Below are positions 19,972 through 31,257 of a stretch of DNA of 64,000 nucleotides, piece after piece. Numbering within the stretch: the first letter of the stretch is position 1; every line of letters starts with the position of its first letter. The notes under the pieces are model-generated. The model saw only the letters and a program-made list of their open reading frames with translations. It did not search any database and was not told the origin of the DNA. Source of the DNA: Neodiprion pinetum (Eukaryota > Arthropoda > Insecta > Hymenoptera > Diprionidae); assembly GCF_021155775.2 (NCBI RefSeq), contig NC_060237.1, positions 13,603,832 through 13,667,831 of the forward strand, written 5' to 3'. Position numbers and translations under genes: made by a program.

Positions 19972-21480
19972 ATATATATCATAATTCCCAATTTACTTCT
20001 AAAGAAAGGAGAATTTAGGAAAAAAAAAGGATTTTCACATTGATTGAATTTTTTGAAAATAAATAAAAATGTTAAAAAAAATTTTCATACATCCTAATCA
20101 TTCGCTTACATATTAATTGCAATAAAAATACTATTCATTCGAAAAATGCCATATAATGTCCTTTATGGATTGTAATTCGGGACATTCATACAATAAATTA
20201 GAACTTATTGAAAAGTCTGAAGAAAACATACGGATAGATAATTGATCAGTTATTCAATTTGATATTTTTAATCTTTGAAAATTGATTATTTTTCAATTTA
20301 GGAAAAACGATTCATTTGAATAATCGTTTTTTATATCATTAAATTATTCAATTTATTTGCCTACATTTATAATTAATTATACTATTGTATAATTTGTATA
20401 TATATATAATTGATTGAGTGAAAACAATGATAGATGAATTTCTTATTTATATTTTATTCATTTATACTATAATTTTTAATTAACTTTTGAAAAAAAAGAA
20501 TCAGAAAAAAAATCATTTTCAGTTGAATTAAATTTTTTAATAATGAATATAATTATTAAAAAAATCCTATGTAGTTTTTAATTATTTGCTCACATGTTAT
20601 TAAAGAAAAAAAAATGATTCATTGAAATTATGCCATTCAATGACGTTTATGGATTGTAATTTGGAACATCTATACAATGAATTAGAACTTGTCGAGAAGT
20701 TTGAAGAAAACATACAGATAGTTATATGATTAGATATTCAATTTCATATTTTGAATGTTTGAAAATTGATTATTTTTTAATTCAAGAAAAACGATTTATT
20801 TGAATAATCGTTTTTTATATCATTGAATTATTTGATTTATTTGCTTACATTTATAATCAATTATATTATTGTATGATTTGTATATATACATATAATTGAT
20901 TGAATGAAAAGAATGATAAATAAATTTAATATTTGTATTTCATTTATTTATATTATGACTTTTGATTAACTTTTGAGAAAAGAAGAATTTAAAAGAAAAT
21001 ATTTCCAGATGAATTGAATTTTTTTAGGATAAATATAATTATTAATAAAATCCCATAAAGTCTTTAATTATTTGCTCACATAATAATTAAAATAAAAATA
21101 TTATTTAATCTGAAAATGCCAATCAATGTACTTTATGGATTGTAATTTGGAACATTTATACAATGCATTATAACTCGTTGGAAAGTTTAATCAAAACGTA
21201 CAACTAGATATATGATTAGTCATTTAATTTCATGTTTCTAATTTCCAGAACCTAATTATTCCCTCATTTGAAAACATTATTCATTCAAATGATTATTCTC
21301 TACATGATCAAATTATATAATCTTTTTGCCATCATTTATACTCAATTATAACAATGTATAATTTGTATATATATATGTAATTGATTGAATAAAGATAATG
21401 ATTAAAAAAATGATTTCTCATATTTCATTGATATATATTGTAATTTTTAATTACCTTTCGAAATAAGAAGAATTTGAAAA
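19972..21480. repeat. AT-rich satellite, about three monomers
   Basis: Continues the same monomer that ends at 12144. Landmarks GGATTGTAAT recur near 20166, 20650 and 21137. No genes. Confidence 0.88.
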
Positions 21481-21663
21481 AATAGCAAAAGACTGCCCTG
21501 TATCAGCTTAATTATTATAACCTATATTTTCATATGCATTATTGATTTAAAAATAATTCAATTATTATAATATTATAATAATAAGTTTAAATCGAGAAAA
21601 AACTATACTTATTTTCATGTATATTTTAAAAAAAGCGTTCGGTTCACGACTTTACATTTCGTA

Positions 21664-21777
21664 CTATACGTGCTCAACGTGCTTCATTCTAATAATACTT
21701 AATTTAGTTTGTTGTTCAACGAGTCGACGCTTATGTCTATCTGAATAGCAGTCGTTACTTTTTCTTTTACGTGTCAT
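21664..21777 (-). CDS. short basic ORF, possible transposase N-terminus
   Basis: ATG 21775-21777, 37 codons, stop 21664-21666. It begins MTRKRKSNDCYSDRHKRRL, and the ATG follows a splice-acceptor-like TTGATTTCAG. Such Arg/Lys-rich starts occur at the N-terminus of several DNA transposon proteins, but the family is not identifiable and nothing coding follows. Confidence 0.25.
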   Translation of the reverse strand: MTRKRKSNDCYSDRHKRRLVEQQTKLSIIRMKHVEHV

Positions 21778-22850
21778 TTTCTGAAATCAAATATCATAAA
21801 TAATACAAGTATAATAAAGTATAATATTCAATGTTGCGAACATAAAACTTTGAATAACAAAAGGTCAGTCAATAATTTCTCATTTGATGTGCAGGAAAAT
21901 AAAAGTTTATTCTGAAAACAGTCTGAGAACTAATGTTTGTCAGGGTCTACTATACAGTTGACTACAAAGTTGAGTTGTTTAACATGAAATATACACTGAA
22001 AATATGGACGTAATGCCACTATTGATATTAGATTAGTGTGATTGCTAATCGAATGGTAGCTGGTTACCCAATCATTTGATCAAACATAAACTAAATGATT
22101 GGTTAATAATAGTCTTACCTAAAACGTATGTTGTATATTTTGAATACACAGTTGACTGTCAGCTGCTCAACCTTTTCCTGCAATTATTACAGATGTTTCA
22201 AGATTTAGTTGTAAATACATGAGTGTGATTCAAAGCAAATAACATGTAATTACTGATCGGCGGTCTCCACGCTAGTCTGATATCTTTCTAACTGAAGCTA
22301 GATTACACGAGGCTCAAGGTGGTGTACGCCAGATTGAAATAACGTATAAGCAGAATGTTTTGTGAGAGTATATTCTGCTATTTTATAATCAACAATGATA
22401 GGAATGTGCATAAAACTGAAGCTGACATAGGACGTATATACAGAGCTCTGTACATGCCTTATACAGCTTTTTGTGAAATAGCCTTGTTCTATTTGGGCCA
22501 GCGAGATACACTAAGTGTTTCATTAGGGCCCGTCTATATGTATAGCGTGAAAAATAATTATAATGCATAATAATAGCCTATAATAATTATAGTTAAAATG
22601 TTAAAAACGTACAGTTTTAAATAAACAGGCCTCAATCAGTAATTAACTAGTAAAAAGTAAACCGAAGTTTGATAACTTTCGGCGTATCTTTAAGGTTCAA
22701 TTGATCAACAATTTAGTATAAATTAAAATCAGCCTTTATCAATAAATCGCGACACTATACGAATATCGGAATATGCATAATTTAATACTGCATAAGGCAA
22801 TTATGCCGTATCGTGTGATTTTCCATCAAGGGGGAAAATCATTATGCACA

Positions 22851-23086
22851 ATTTGAAGGATAATTATCAGGACGAATTTTTCTTTGGTGAATCATTCTGA
22901 TTTGGATAAACGAAGATCTGTTACTCAAAAAATATGAGAAAAAAAAACCAGAAATTTCCACACACAATTTCCACTATTTCTGACTTTTTCTAAATATTTG
23001 GTCAAACACTCTTAGTTCATCCAGATCACAATGATTCTTCAAAGAAAAAGTTATTCTGACAAAAAGTTATCCTTCAAATACGTAGC
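22851..23086. repeat. imperfect inverted repeat (foldback, about 110-bp arms)
   Basis: ATTTGAAGGATAA at 22852 is mirrored by TTATCCTTCAAAT near 23085. Matching continues inward (TTTTTCTTTGGTGAATCAT against ATGATTCTTCAAAGAAAAA, then TTTGGATAAAC) with mismatches, leaving about 10 bp of loop. Probably a MITE or foldback fragment. Confidence 0.65.
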
Positions 23087-24520
23087 ATGATTTTTTCAAT
23101 TCTATGGAAAAGCAAACGACTACTCACTCGTGAGAGGTCAACTGCGGTTAGGAAATAACCTTGTTGAGTAAACTATAAAAAGATTTAATATTATAGATGT
23201 TTTATAGTTGGGAAGTCAACGATCGTAATTATTTTATTTAATTCACAGCTTGACAAAAAATTATAAGCAGTATAGTACTTTCTGTTCACACATAAGCCGG
23301 TATTTCAATTGCATACCATTCAACACGTGGTGGCCAAGGATAGCCGATTTAGCAAGTAAACTGCAGAACCGCGTACATAGCAAATATGCACGTAAATATG
23401 TAATTATGCCAAGTAGCTAAGGATATTTTTTGGTCTAATTCTCTACACATTTATTGGAAATTAAACATTTACTTACCAAATATCCACTTTTCTTGCCACG
23501 TGGGTTTCTGTAATTTTCTCAAGAGATCCGTGGTATCTAACGACCTGTGAAACGCGGTGCGAAAGAACAAGAAAGCTCGAGAATGAAGGATGGAAGAGTG
23601 CACGACGCTGCGCGACGGTGATGCGCGAAAAATTGGCGCGCGACGCTCGAGCACGTGCGCTCGAGTATGCGACGTGATGCCATATTTTTAGGGTTTTTCA
23701 GCACTTCCTCGCGGATAAAACGCGAATAAATAAGGCGCGTTAATTTGAATTAATATAAGTACGACGGTAATTTTAATAAACACATACGTAGACTAAGAAT
23801 GTGAATAAATATTATAATATTACAATTAGTGTAAACCGGTCACCCAGGAATCAAAAAGGAATGTTAATTGTTGATTAATTGTTTAGTTAAAATATAAACA
23901 CTGCTTGTTTATTCTTATATAGTTCAGACGTAAATAACGAATATTTATGTATCCGTTTAAGGCGTTCGAAACCACCACCTCCAATACTTGAATATTCTAA
24001 ACATTGGAATTTGGAAGTATCTGGTCAATGTTATACTGGTTTTAAAGTAAACACGCATTCGGTGTGGACCACACTTTCGGACCCATTCTCACGAGTCCCT
24101 TTGGCATCTCCCATATCTCCTATATCTCCCAAAATAATTATTTTTTCGACCTGGGACCAACGGCATTCTATTCTTGAATGTATTCTAGATTTTTCTAGAT
24201 GGTTTTCAAAAAATCGATTTTTTGAAGCCGTCACAGTGGTGTTGTCCCTTAAGAGATATTGTTCGAGAAAATTGGTAGATTCAACAAGACAAATGAGAAT
24301 TATGACGCCCAATTCGTATTCCGTCAAAAAGTCTTCACTTCGGTCTTTTTGACTGGACGTAGCTCAGTATGCATAATTATTAAAGATCCATAACTTTATG
24401 AAAGGTATAAATATTGAAAAACTTTATGCACATGTCCATTATGGAAAATTTGAAAAATGACAAATTTTATGAAAACTACTTATGTATACACACATAAACG
24501 GAAATATTACTGAAACGTTT

Positions 24521-24925
24521 CGAAAGTTTGGGTGATGAAATATTTCTGAAATATATTTATAATATCAAAAATGTTATATTGCATTTGAAATATTTCTGAA
24601 ACGTTTCGAAGGTACCAATGATGTTATATTGCATTTGAAATATTTCTGAAACGTTTCGAAAGCACCGGTGATGTTATATTGCGCTTGGAATATTTCTGAA
24701 ATGTATTTATAACATCGAGAATGTTATATTGCATTTGAAATATTTCTGAAATATATTTATAATATCGAAAATGTTATATTGCATTTGAAATATTTCTGAA
24801 ACGTTTCAAAGGTACCAGTGATGTTGTATTGCATTTGAAATATTTCTGTAAGGTTTCCGAAATATTGGGAATGTTATATTGCAATTGACATATTTCAGAA
24901 ACATTTCAGAAATATTCCCGAAATT
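24521..24925. repeat. 50-bp minisatellite, about 8 copies
   Basis: ATGTTATATTGC starts occur at exactly 24571, 24621, 24671, 24721, 24771, 24821 (variant) and 24871, an invariant 50-bp period, with a partial unit before. Units alternate between a half with the palindrome ACGTTTCGAA plus GGTACC and one with AATATATTTATAA. It abuts the broken integrase end of the BEL element, whose reading frame runs into it. Confidence 0.92.
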
Positions 24926-24984
24926 ATGTAATGAATCTGAAATGTTGTAACATTTCGGAAATATTTCTGACATATTTCGTGCCG

Positions 24985-27900
24985 TGTGGGCAGGCTTTGT
25001 AGGTGCGAGTGCCGCGTCCTTGGTAGAATTTGAGTGAGATGGGCCCAGCGTAGTCGACGCCCGTGTGTTCAAACACCAAAGATGGTGTCACACGTTTTGC
25101 AGGTAGCTGGCCCATGAGTTGCTGTACGCGTGCGCCGCGTATCCGGGTGCACGTGACGCAGCGATGGATGAATGCCTTGATTGGAGCACGACCGCCGAGT
25201 ATCCAACAACGCTTCCTGATGTAGTTAAGCGTCAGTTGGGTGTCGCCGTGCAGCGTGCGGGCGTGGGCGTCCGAGATGATGAGTGCTGATAAGCGGCATA
25301 ATCTGGGCAAGATTGGTGGATGCTTGGCGTCCTCATCCAGTTGTGAGTTTTGCAGCCGTCCGCCTACGCGCAGTAGGCCGGTCGGGTCCAGGCGCGCAGT
25401 AAGTCTGGTGAAAGGATGTGACTTAGCGAGCGGCTTGCCTTGAGAGATGGCAGTTATTTCGCCGGCGAAGTAAGCTTGCTGGAATGCTTGTATCCAAAAC
25501 ATGAGAGCGGTTTGCAAGTCGGCTGGAGTGAGCGGCGATGTCCTGAGGTTGGAGTCCGGCACTCTCCTGAGCCTAGCGACTGCTCGAAAGACAGTCGCAG
25601 TTCTGCGTAGAACTTTCGTGAGAGAGCTGTATCTGAGCAATCTCGCAAATGGTAAGTTTGGCGTGGTGGATGCGGTGTGTACAGCACTGGGGCTGAGTTC
25701 CGAGGTGGCGGCGTTGGCGTCCGTAGAGGCGAAGGAGGGCCATTGTCGCGGACTTCTAGCTAGCCAGTCTGGTCCAGACCACCAGAGCTTGTGTGTGATG
25801 AGTTGAGGTGGCGTTACGCCTCGTAAGGCGCAGTCAGCTGGATTCTGTTTACCGGGAATAAATTTCCAGGTTGCGTTTGGAGCTGTGCGGTGCATCTCTT
25901 GGACTCGGTTCCTGACGAACTCCTTCCATCGCACTGGGTCGCTGTTGATCCATGCTAGAGATACCGCTGAGTCAGTCCATAGCGTGACAGGGGCCTCTGA
26001 GAGCTTGAGTACCTCCTGAACGCGCGTGACGAGTTTTACAATTAGTAGGGCGGCAGATAATTCGAGTCTGGGGATCGTGAGGCGCTGGAGTGGCGCGACT
26101 CGTGTTTTGGAGCACACCAGAGTTACTTCAGCTGCCTGATGCGGGTGTTTGACCTTGATGTAGACCACTGCCGCCATGGCTGACTGTGATGCGTCGGAGA
26201 AGCCATGCAGCTCGGTCATCGTAGTGTCAGAAGTAGTGTGGAGCCAGCGAGGGATTGCTAGGCTCGAGAGTTCAGACAGTTCCGCCCTGAACGTCGTCCA
26301 GCGGTGAATCATCTGAGGCATGAGTTTGTCGTCCCATCCGACTTTGAGTGACCATAGATCTTGCATCAAGATCTTAGCTCGGACGATGACTGGAGAAATC
26401 AGTCCTAGTGGATCGAAGAGTTGAGCTGTTTCGGAGAGGATAGTGCGTTTGGTGATCGCTGCTCCGGGTTGCGTGTGGCCAGTGAACCTGAGGACGTCAG
26501 GTGCGCATTGCCAGGCGAGTCCTAGAATCTTGGTGGTGGATTCGTGGAACTCGTGAGACTCGGTGCTGGACGGAGACTCGGATTTGGTTTTGATGAAGTC
26601 GGGATGATTCGATTTCCACTTTGATAATGGAAAGCATCCTTTGAGGCACAGGCCTTCGACCTGTGTAGCGATTGCGTTGAGGGTATGAAGATCGTCTGCG
26701 CCGCCACTGATGTCGTCCACGTAGCTTCCCTCTCTCAAGGGTTCGATAGTGAGCGGGAACTGTTCACCCTCGTCAAAGACGAGTTGTTGGACGACGCGGC
26801 CGGAGAGGAATGGAGCTGGCGTCTCGCCATACGTGACAGTAGCCAGCTCGTATGTCTTGAGTTGATCGTCAGCCTCGACCCATAGTATGCGTTGAAACTT
26901 CCGGTCCTCGGGATGTACGCGAATCTGCCAAAACATTTTTACGATGTCGGTGATGAATAAGAGACGGTATTTTCTGACGTATAGTAGTACGTCGAAGATG
27001 TCATTCTGCGTTTTGGCTCCTGTATGGAGTATGTCGTTGAGTGAGTGACCTGAGGTCGTCTTGCACGACCCGTTGAAGACGACTCGGATCTTGCCGTTCC
27101 TGAGAACGCCGTGGTGAGGTAGATAATAGCCCTGGGGAGACGGATCGTGGTCCTCAACCTCAATCATGTGTCCCATTCCCTCGTACTCGGCGAGGAAATT
27201 CTTGTAGAGCTTGCAGAGCTCTGGTTGATTGGCTAGGCGCTTGAGGAGGCGCTCGAGCGATTTTTGTGCGATGCCCTTGGAGTTCCCGAGCGTCGTGGGG
27301 TCCACCTTGAATGGCAGGCGCACGCTGTAGCGACCTTGGCTATCGCGTAAATTCGTAGAGAGGAAGTGGGCTTCACAGGTTACCTCGTCAGAGGTTAGAG
27401 TCTCAGCCTGTGAAGGTGGAGCTTGTTCAAGTTCCCAGAACCTAGAGATTAGATTGTGGAGATGTTCGTTAGTGATGAGGTGCCCTTGATGGGCGTGCGT
27501 AGCGTGAGATGGATCGTTTATAGGTCCAAGTATCGCCCACCCAAATATCGTGTGGATGGCGATTGGCTGTTCAGCCGTGCCGGATCTTACTCCGGGTTTT
27601 AAGATCGAGCCGTAGGAGTCGGCGCCAATGAGTATGTCGATCTTGCCGGGTGAGAGATGACCGGGATCAGCGAGCTCCAAGCCCGTGATATGGGGTCATG
27701 CCTGGGTCTCGATGTTGCGTGTGGGCAGTTCTACCGTGAGCTTCGGCAGAACATGAGCTTGAAGCTCGGCGGCTTCGTTGCTGTGAATTGAGCGTAGCGT
27801 AAAGTTGACAGTGCCCCGGGTGAGTCCGGAAGGCACGCTGCCCACTCCGATGATGGGTACGTGGACGTTGTTTGCGTGTAAGTTGAGCGTGCAGGTTAAT

Positions 27901-28159
27901 TGATGAGAGATGAGCGTAAGCTCTGGTCCAGGATCGATGAGCAATCGTACTGGATGCGTGATGCGTGTTGGAGTGATGAGAAGAGCACGCGCCGTAGCGA
28001 GTAGCACCGTAGTTCGTGGCGCAATTGCTGGTTGGCGCGATGCGCGTGTTTGTTGCGTTAAGACGAGTGACGCAGCGACGGAAAATGCGTGAATGAGCCG
28101 CTGCGTGGAAGTTGAAGAGTCGGTTATTCATGCCGAGAGATTGGTACTCGGCTGTGACG
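24985..28159 (-). pseudogene. BEL/Pao Pol: protease, RT, RNase H, partial integrase
   Basis: Protease: RLLIDPGPELTLIS near 27900-27950; the residue after the catalytic Asp is Pro. A TGA at 27693-27695 is in-frame nonsense. The following 918-codon frame has Pao-type RT (KIRVVFNGS, FITDIVKMFWQI, GSYVDDISGG), RNase H (HGFSDASQSAMAAVVY, RLELSAALL, LWTDSAVSLAWI) and the integrase zinc domain (DAHARTLHGD...CVTCTRIRG). The integrase core opens with GVDYAGPI, giving the first Asp, then sequence is lost: the last 25 or so residues are read from the minisatellite. The second Asp and Glu are missing, so integrase cannot work. Confidence 0.88.
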
Positions 28160-29490
28160 TCATCGAGTTTTGCGAACCGCTGCTTGAGCTGCTGTATCCT
28201 CGTTCGTCATCTGCTTGAAGGGCCGCGTGGAGGAGCGTGTGATGTGACGCGTTACACTGGCGGCAGCGACGTTGGCTGCGGCAGTTCTCAACCTGATGTG
28301 TTCCCAGGCAGTTGAGGCAGAGTCTCTTGGACTGTCGCCATTTTGTAACGTTTCTCCGGCGCCATGTCGTGGAGCTTTGGACAGCTCGCGATCAAGTGGC
28401 TCTCTGCGCAGCAGGAACATGGACTCTGAGGTCTCGACGTGTTGCCAGGAGAGGGCTTTGCGGTAGATTGAGTATTGGACAGCATTGCAGGAGCCCGTGT
28501 GTTAACGCTCGCCGTGTGAACGTTTACAGGCGACGTTTTGTGAACAGTAACCTTCTTCTTCTCAGGTTTGGAGTCTCTTGGAGTGACTGGAGTACGTCCT
28601 TCCATGGACTCGAGCGCTCTGGCGCGCCCCTGGAGAAAGTTCTTCAAGCGTTCGAAGGCTGGGTAGTTGGTCGACGCTCCAAGCGCCAATTCCCAGTCCT
28701 CACGTGTCTTGGAATCGAGACGCTGTGAGATGAAATGCACCACTAGTTGATCCCATTGATCTGTTGGCGATCCAAGAGTTTTTAGTGAGCTCAACACCTC
28801 GGTGGTAGTGTTCAGGATGCTGTTGACTTCCTTGGCAGATCTGGAGGTCATCTTGGGCATGCCGAAGAACTTGTTGAGCTGAGAGGTGATGAGAACACGT
28901 TTGTTCTCATAGCGAGCGAGTAGAGCGTTCCATGCGGTCTCAAATGAGCCGTCGGTGATGTCGACGTTCTCGATGAGAGTCGCTGCTGGGCCGTGGACGC
29001 TCTGGAGGAGGAAGTGCATTTTCTCCACATTGTCCGCGCCCGCTTTTGTCATTACGGAGGTGAACTTTGTCTTAAAGGAAGTCCATTGAAGGATGTCGCC
29101 GTGGAAGTGTGGCGGTTTGATGACCGGTAGCTGCGGACGAACCGCTGTGGGCTCTGTAGCCGATACGTTTAGCGTTGAGTTGTGGAGCCGGCGAGGCTCA
29201 AGCTCGTTGATTCGAGCTTTGAGGGCGCCTTTCACCTTGGCGTATAGCGCAGTCGTGGTGGTGAAGACGTACTCTTTGAAGTACGGCAATTCGGCGTTGA
29301 GATCCTTGCTGCCGAGTACCTTGTCGTAGGTCTCTCGAATTTGACTCCAGTTCTGTTCGAGAGCCTCGAGCTTAGCTTCGGCGTCGAATACGTTGCACAC
29401 GGAGATGACTCCATCGTCGACCTCCTGCACAAGGTCTCTCACGTACTTGAGGAGAATCTCTTAGGCCGTAAGATACCTGTTGCACGACAT
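28160..29490 (-). pseudogene. BEL/Pao Gag with nonsense codon and frameshift
   Basis: The likely start is ATG 29488-29490; a TAA at 29462-29464 interrupts it after nine codons, and the same frame then runs 384 codons to 28288. It shows Pao-type Gag features (KPPHFHGDILQWTSFKTKF, and CSCCAESHLIASC near the end). The zinc-binding part continues in another frame (CLNCLGTHQVENC, CRQCNASHHTLLH) at about 28190-28290, so one indel lies near 28300. Gag and Pol are probably one polyprotein in this family. Confidence 0.82.
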
Positions 29491-30312
29491 CTTTGGAATA
29501 TGTCTGAAAGCTATCGAAAGAAAATCAATGCGAGAAAGGGCTGCGGTTTAGCAACGTGAAGAGAGTATGAAAGGAATGAACGGACAATTTACGTGGATTC
29601 TTTAGATGATGAAGCGGTTGCGTGGATGATGCTGTACGTGGGCCCTGAATCAGCCCAAGAGATGATGCGTAGAGGCGTGTCGGCCTTGAAGCGGCCTAGA
29701 TGCTGCGTAGAGAGGCATAAAGGTGTACGTAGGCCTTGAAGCGGCCTAGAGGATGCGTAGAGAGGCGTGAAATATTTTAATAGAGTGGATGCGCGCACGC
29801 GCAGGGTGATTTTCGCACTATGGGTCCCAAACACCCTTTCCACTAACGCAGTACCTATACGAGGTACTCCGCAATGTGTCGGCGTCGGTACGCGCACAAA
29901 TTCACTGTTTTTGATTCACTGAATTATTTAATTGTTGAAGTTACAACGTAAATAGGTTAAGCCAGCCAGGATCCGGCTCGAAGGACCGCTTTGTAGAAAT
30001 TTTGATAGATTGTAGAATACTGGGATCTAGCGGGTAGGCTTAACTTAAACTGAGTCGTAAAGGCACAACTAGATATATTATTTTACGTTCGATATATATA
30101 TATTATTATACATATTATTTGTAATAATTGCTCCATGTAAACACTGCGAGATGCTATGAACTAGAGTGAGAGAGACTAGATAGGTGAGAGCGAGAGCGCA
30201 CACCGGCCCGTGGCAGCGGCGACCCCGCTCCTCTTAGCCAGGCGCTGAGTCAATCGTTCTGCTGAGCTGATAATTGATCAGCCGGTGCGAAACAGGGCGG
30301 GAGAGTTGAACA
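29491..30312 (-). repeat. BEL/Pao 5' LTR and leader (inner boundary not resolved)
   Basis: The outer tip TGTTCAACTCTCC is at 30312, where satellite begins on the plus-strand side. I cannot fix the LTR's inner end because no second copy is in the window. Near 29690-29760 the tract CTTGAAGCGGCCTAGA occurs twice, about 55 bp apart. No ORF of note. Confidence 0.5.
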
Positions 30313-31257
30313 AAAGAGAATTTAAAAAAAAACAAATCTTTAAACGAATTGGATTTTTTAAAAAAAAAGATAATTAACAAAAAAATTCTATTTACTTTTC
30401 AATTAATCGCTCACATATTAATTATAATGAAAATATCATTCAATCAAAGATGACATCTAATGTACTTTGTTGCATGTAATTTGGAAAATTTATACAATAG
30501 ATCATAACTTATTGAAAAGTTTAAAGAAAACATACAGATGAATGAATGATTAGTTATTCAATTTCATGTTCTTGATGTTTAGAAAGTAATTATTCTTTAA
30601 TTTGAGAAAAATAATTTATTCAAATTAAGTATCATCATTATCAATAAATTATTCAATTTAATCGCCTCCATCTATATTCAATTACATTATTGTATAATTT
30701 GTGTATATATATGTATCTATATATATATATATATGTATATATACGTATATATACATATATATACATACATATATCATTGTTTAGATAGAAAAAGATGATA
30801 AATAAATTTATCATTCATACTTTATTTACATGTATCATGATTTTCAATTTACTTTCGAAGAAAGGAGAATTGAGGAAAAAAAAGGATTTTCACATTGATT
30901 AAATTTTTTAAAAATAAACATGAATATTGAAAAAATTCATCATATCTCCTAATCATTTGCTCACATATCAAATGAAATAAAAATACCATTCATTCGAAAA
31001 ATGTCATTCAATGTCCTTCATGAATTGTAATTTGGGACATTCATACAATGGATTAGAACTTATTAAAAAGTCTGAAAAGAAAACATACAGATGGATCAAT
31101 GATTAGCTTTTCGATTTCGTATTCCTAATTTTTAAAAATCAATAATTTTTTGATTCAAGAGAATTGATTTATTCAAAAAATGATTTTCTATAATATTAAA
31201 TTCTTCAATTCATTTGCCCACATTTATGATCGATTATATTGATGTATAATTTGTATA
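30313..31257. repeat. AT-rich satellite, about two monomers
   Basis: Resumes after the BEL element with landmarks near 30450 and 31007. A TATATA/TACA run lies at 30700-30770. No genes. Confidence 0.88.

Larger units (their letters stand above)
21481..24520. other. 3 kb of non-satellite sequence, unclassified
   Basis: Starts abruptly in a satellite monomer. I see no long ORF with recognisable motifs, no LTR and no clear terminal repeats. It contains a short basic ORF (21664-21777, minus), a foldback hairpin (22851-23086) and a GC-richer stretch at 23500-23680. Overlapping frames on both strands at 24011-24352 (113 and 98 codons) have no family signature. It could be the left part of one composite insertion ending at 30312, since the satellite resumes there at nearly the same monomer position. 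Confidence 0.5.
24985..30312 (-). mobile_element. BEL/Pao LTR retrotransposon, 3' truncated
   Basis: Minus strand: 5' LTR region (5' tip TGTTCAACTCTCC at 30312), gag, protease, RT with YVDD, RNase H, integrase zinc domain and the first strand of the catalytic core, then loss at about 24985 where the minisatellite begins. No 3' LTR is found within 3.5 kb to the left. Coding GC content is well above that of the surrounding satellite. Confidence 0.85.

Noticed and set aside
24011..24352. Overlapping ORFs of 113 (plus) and 98 (minus) codons
   Set aside because: Both strands are open by chance of composition; neither has motifs, a conserved start or partners.
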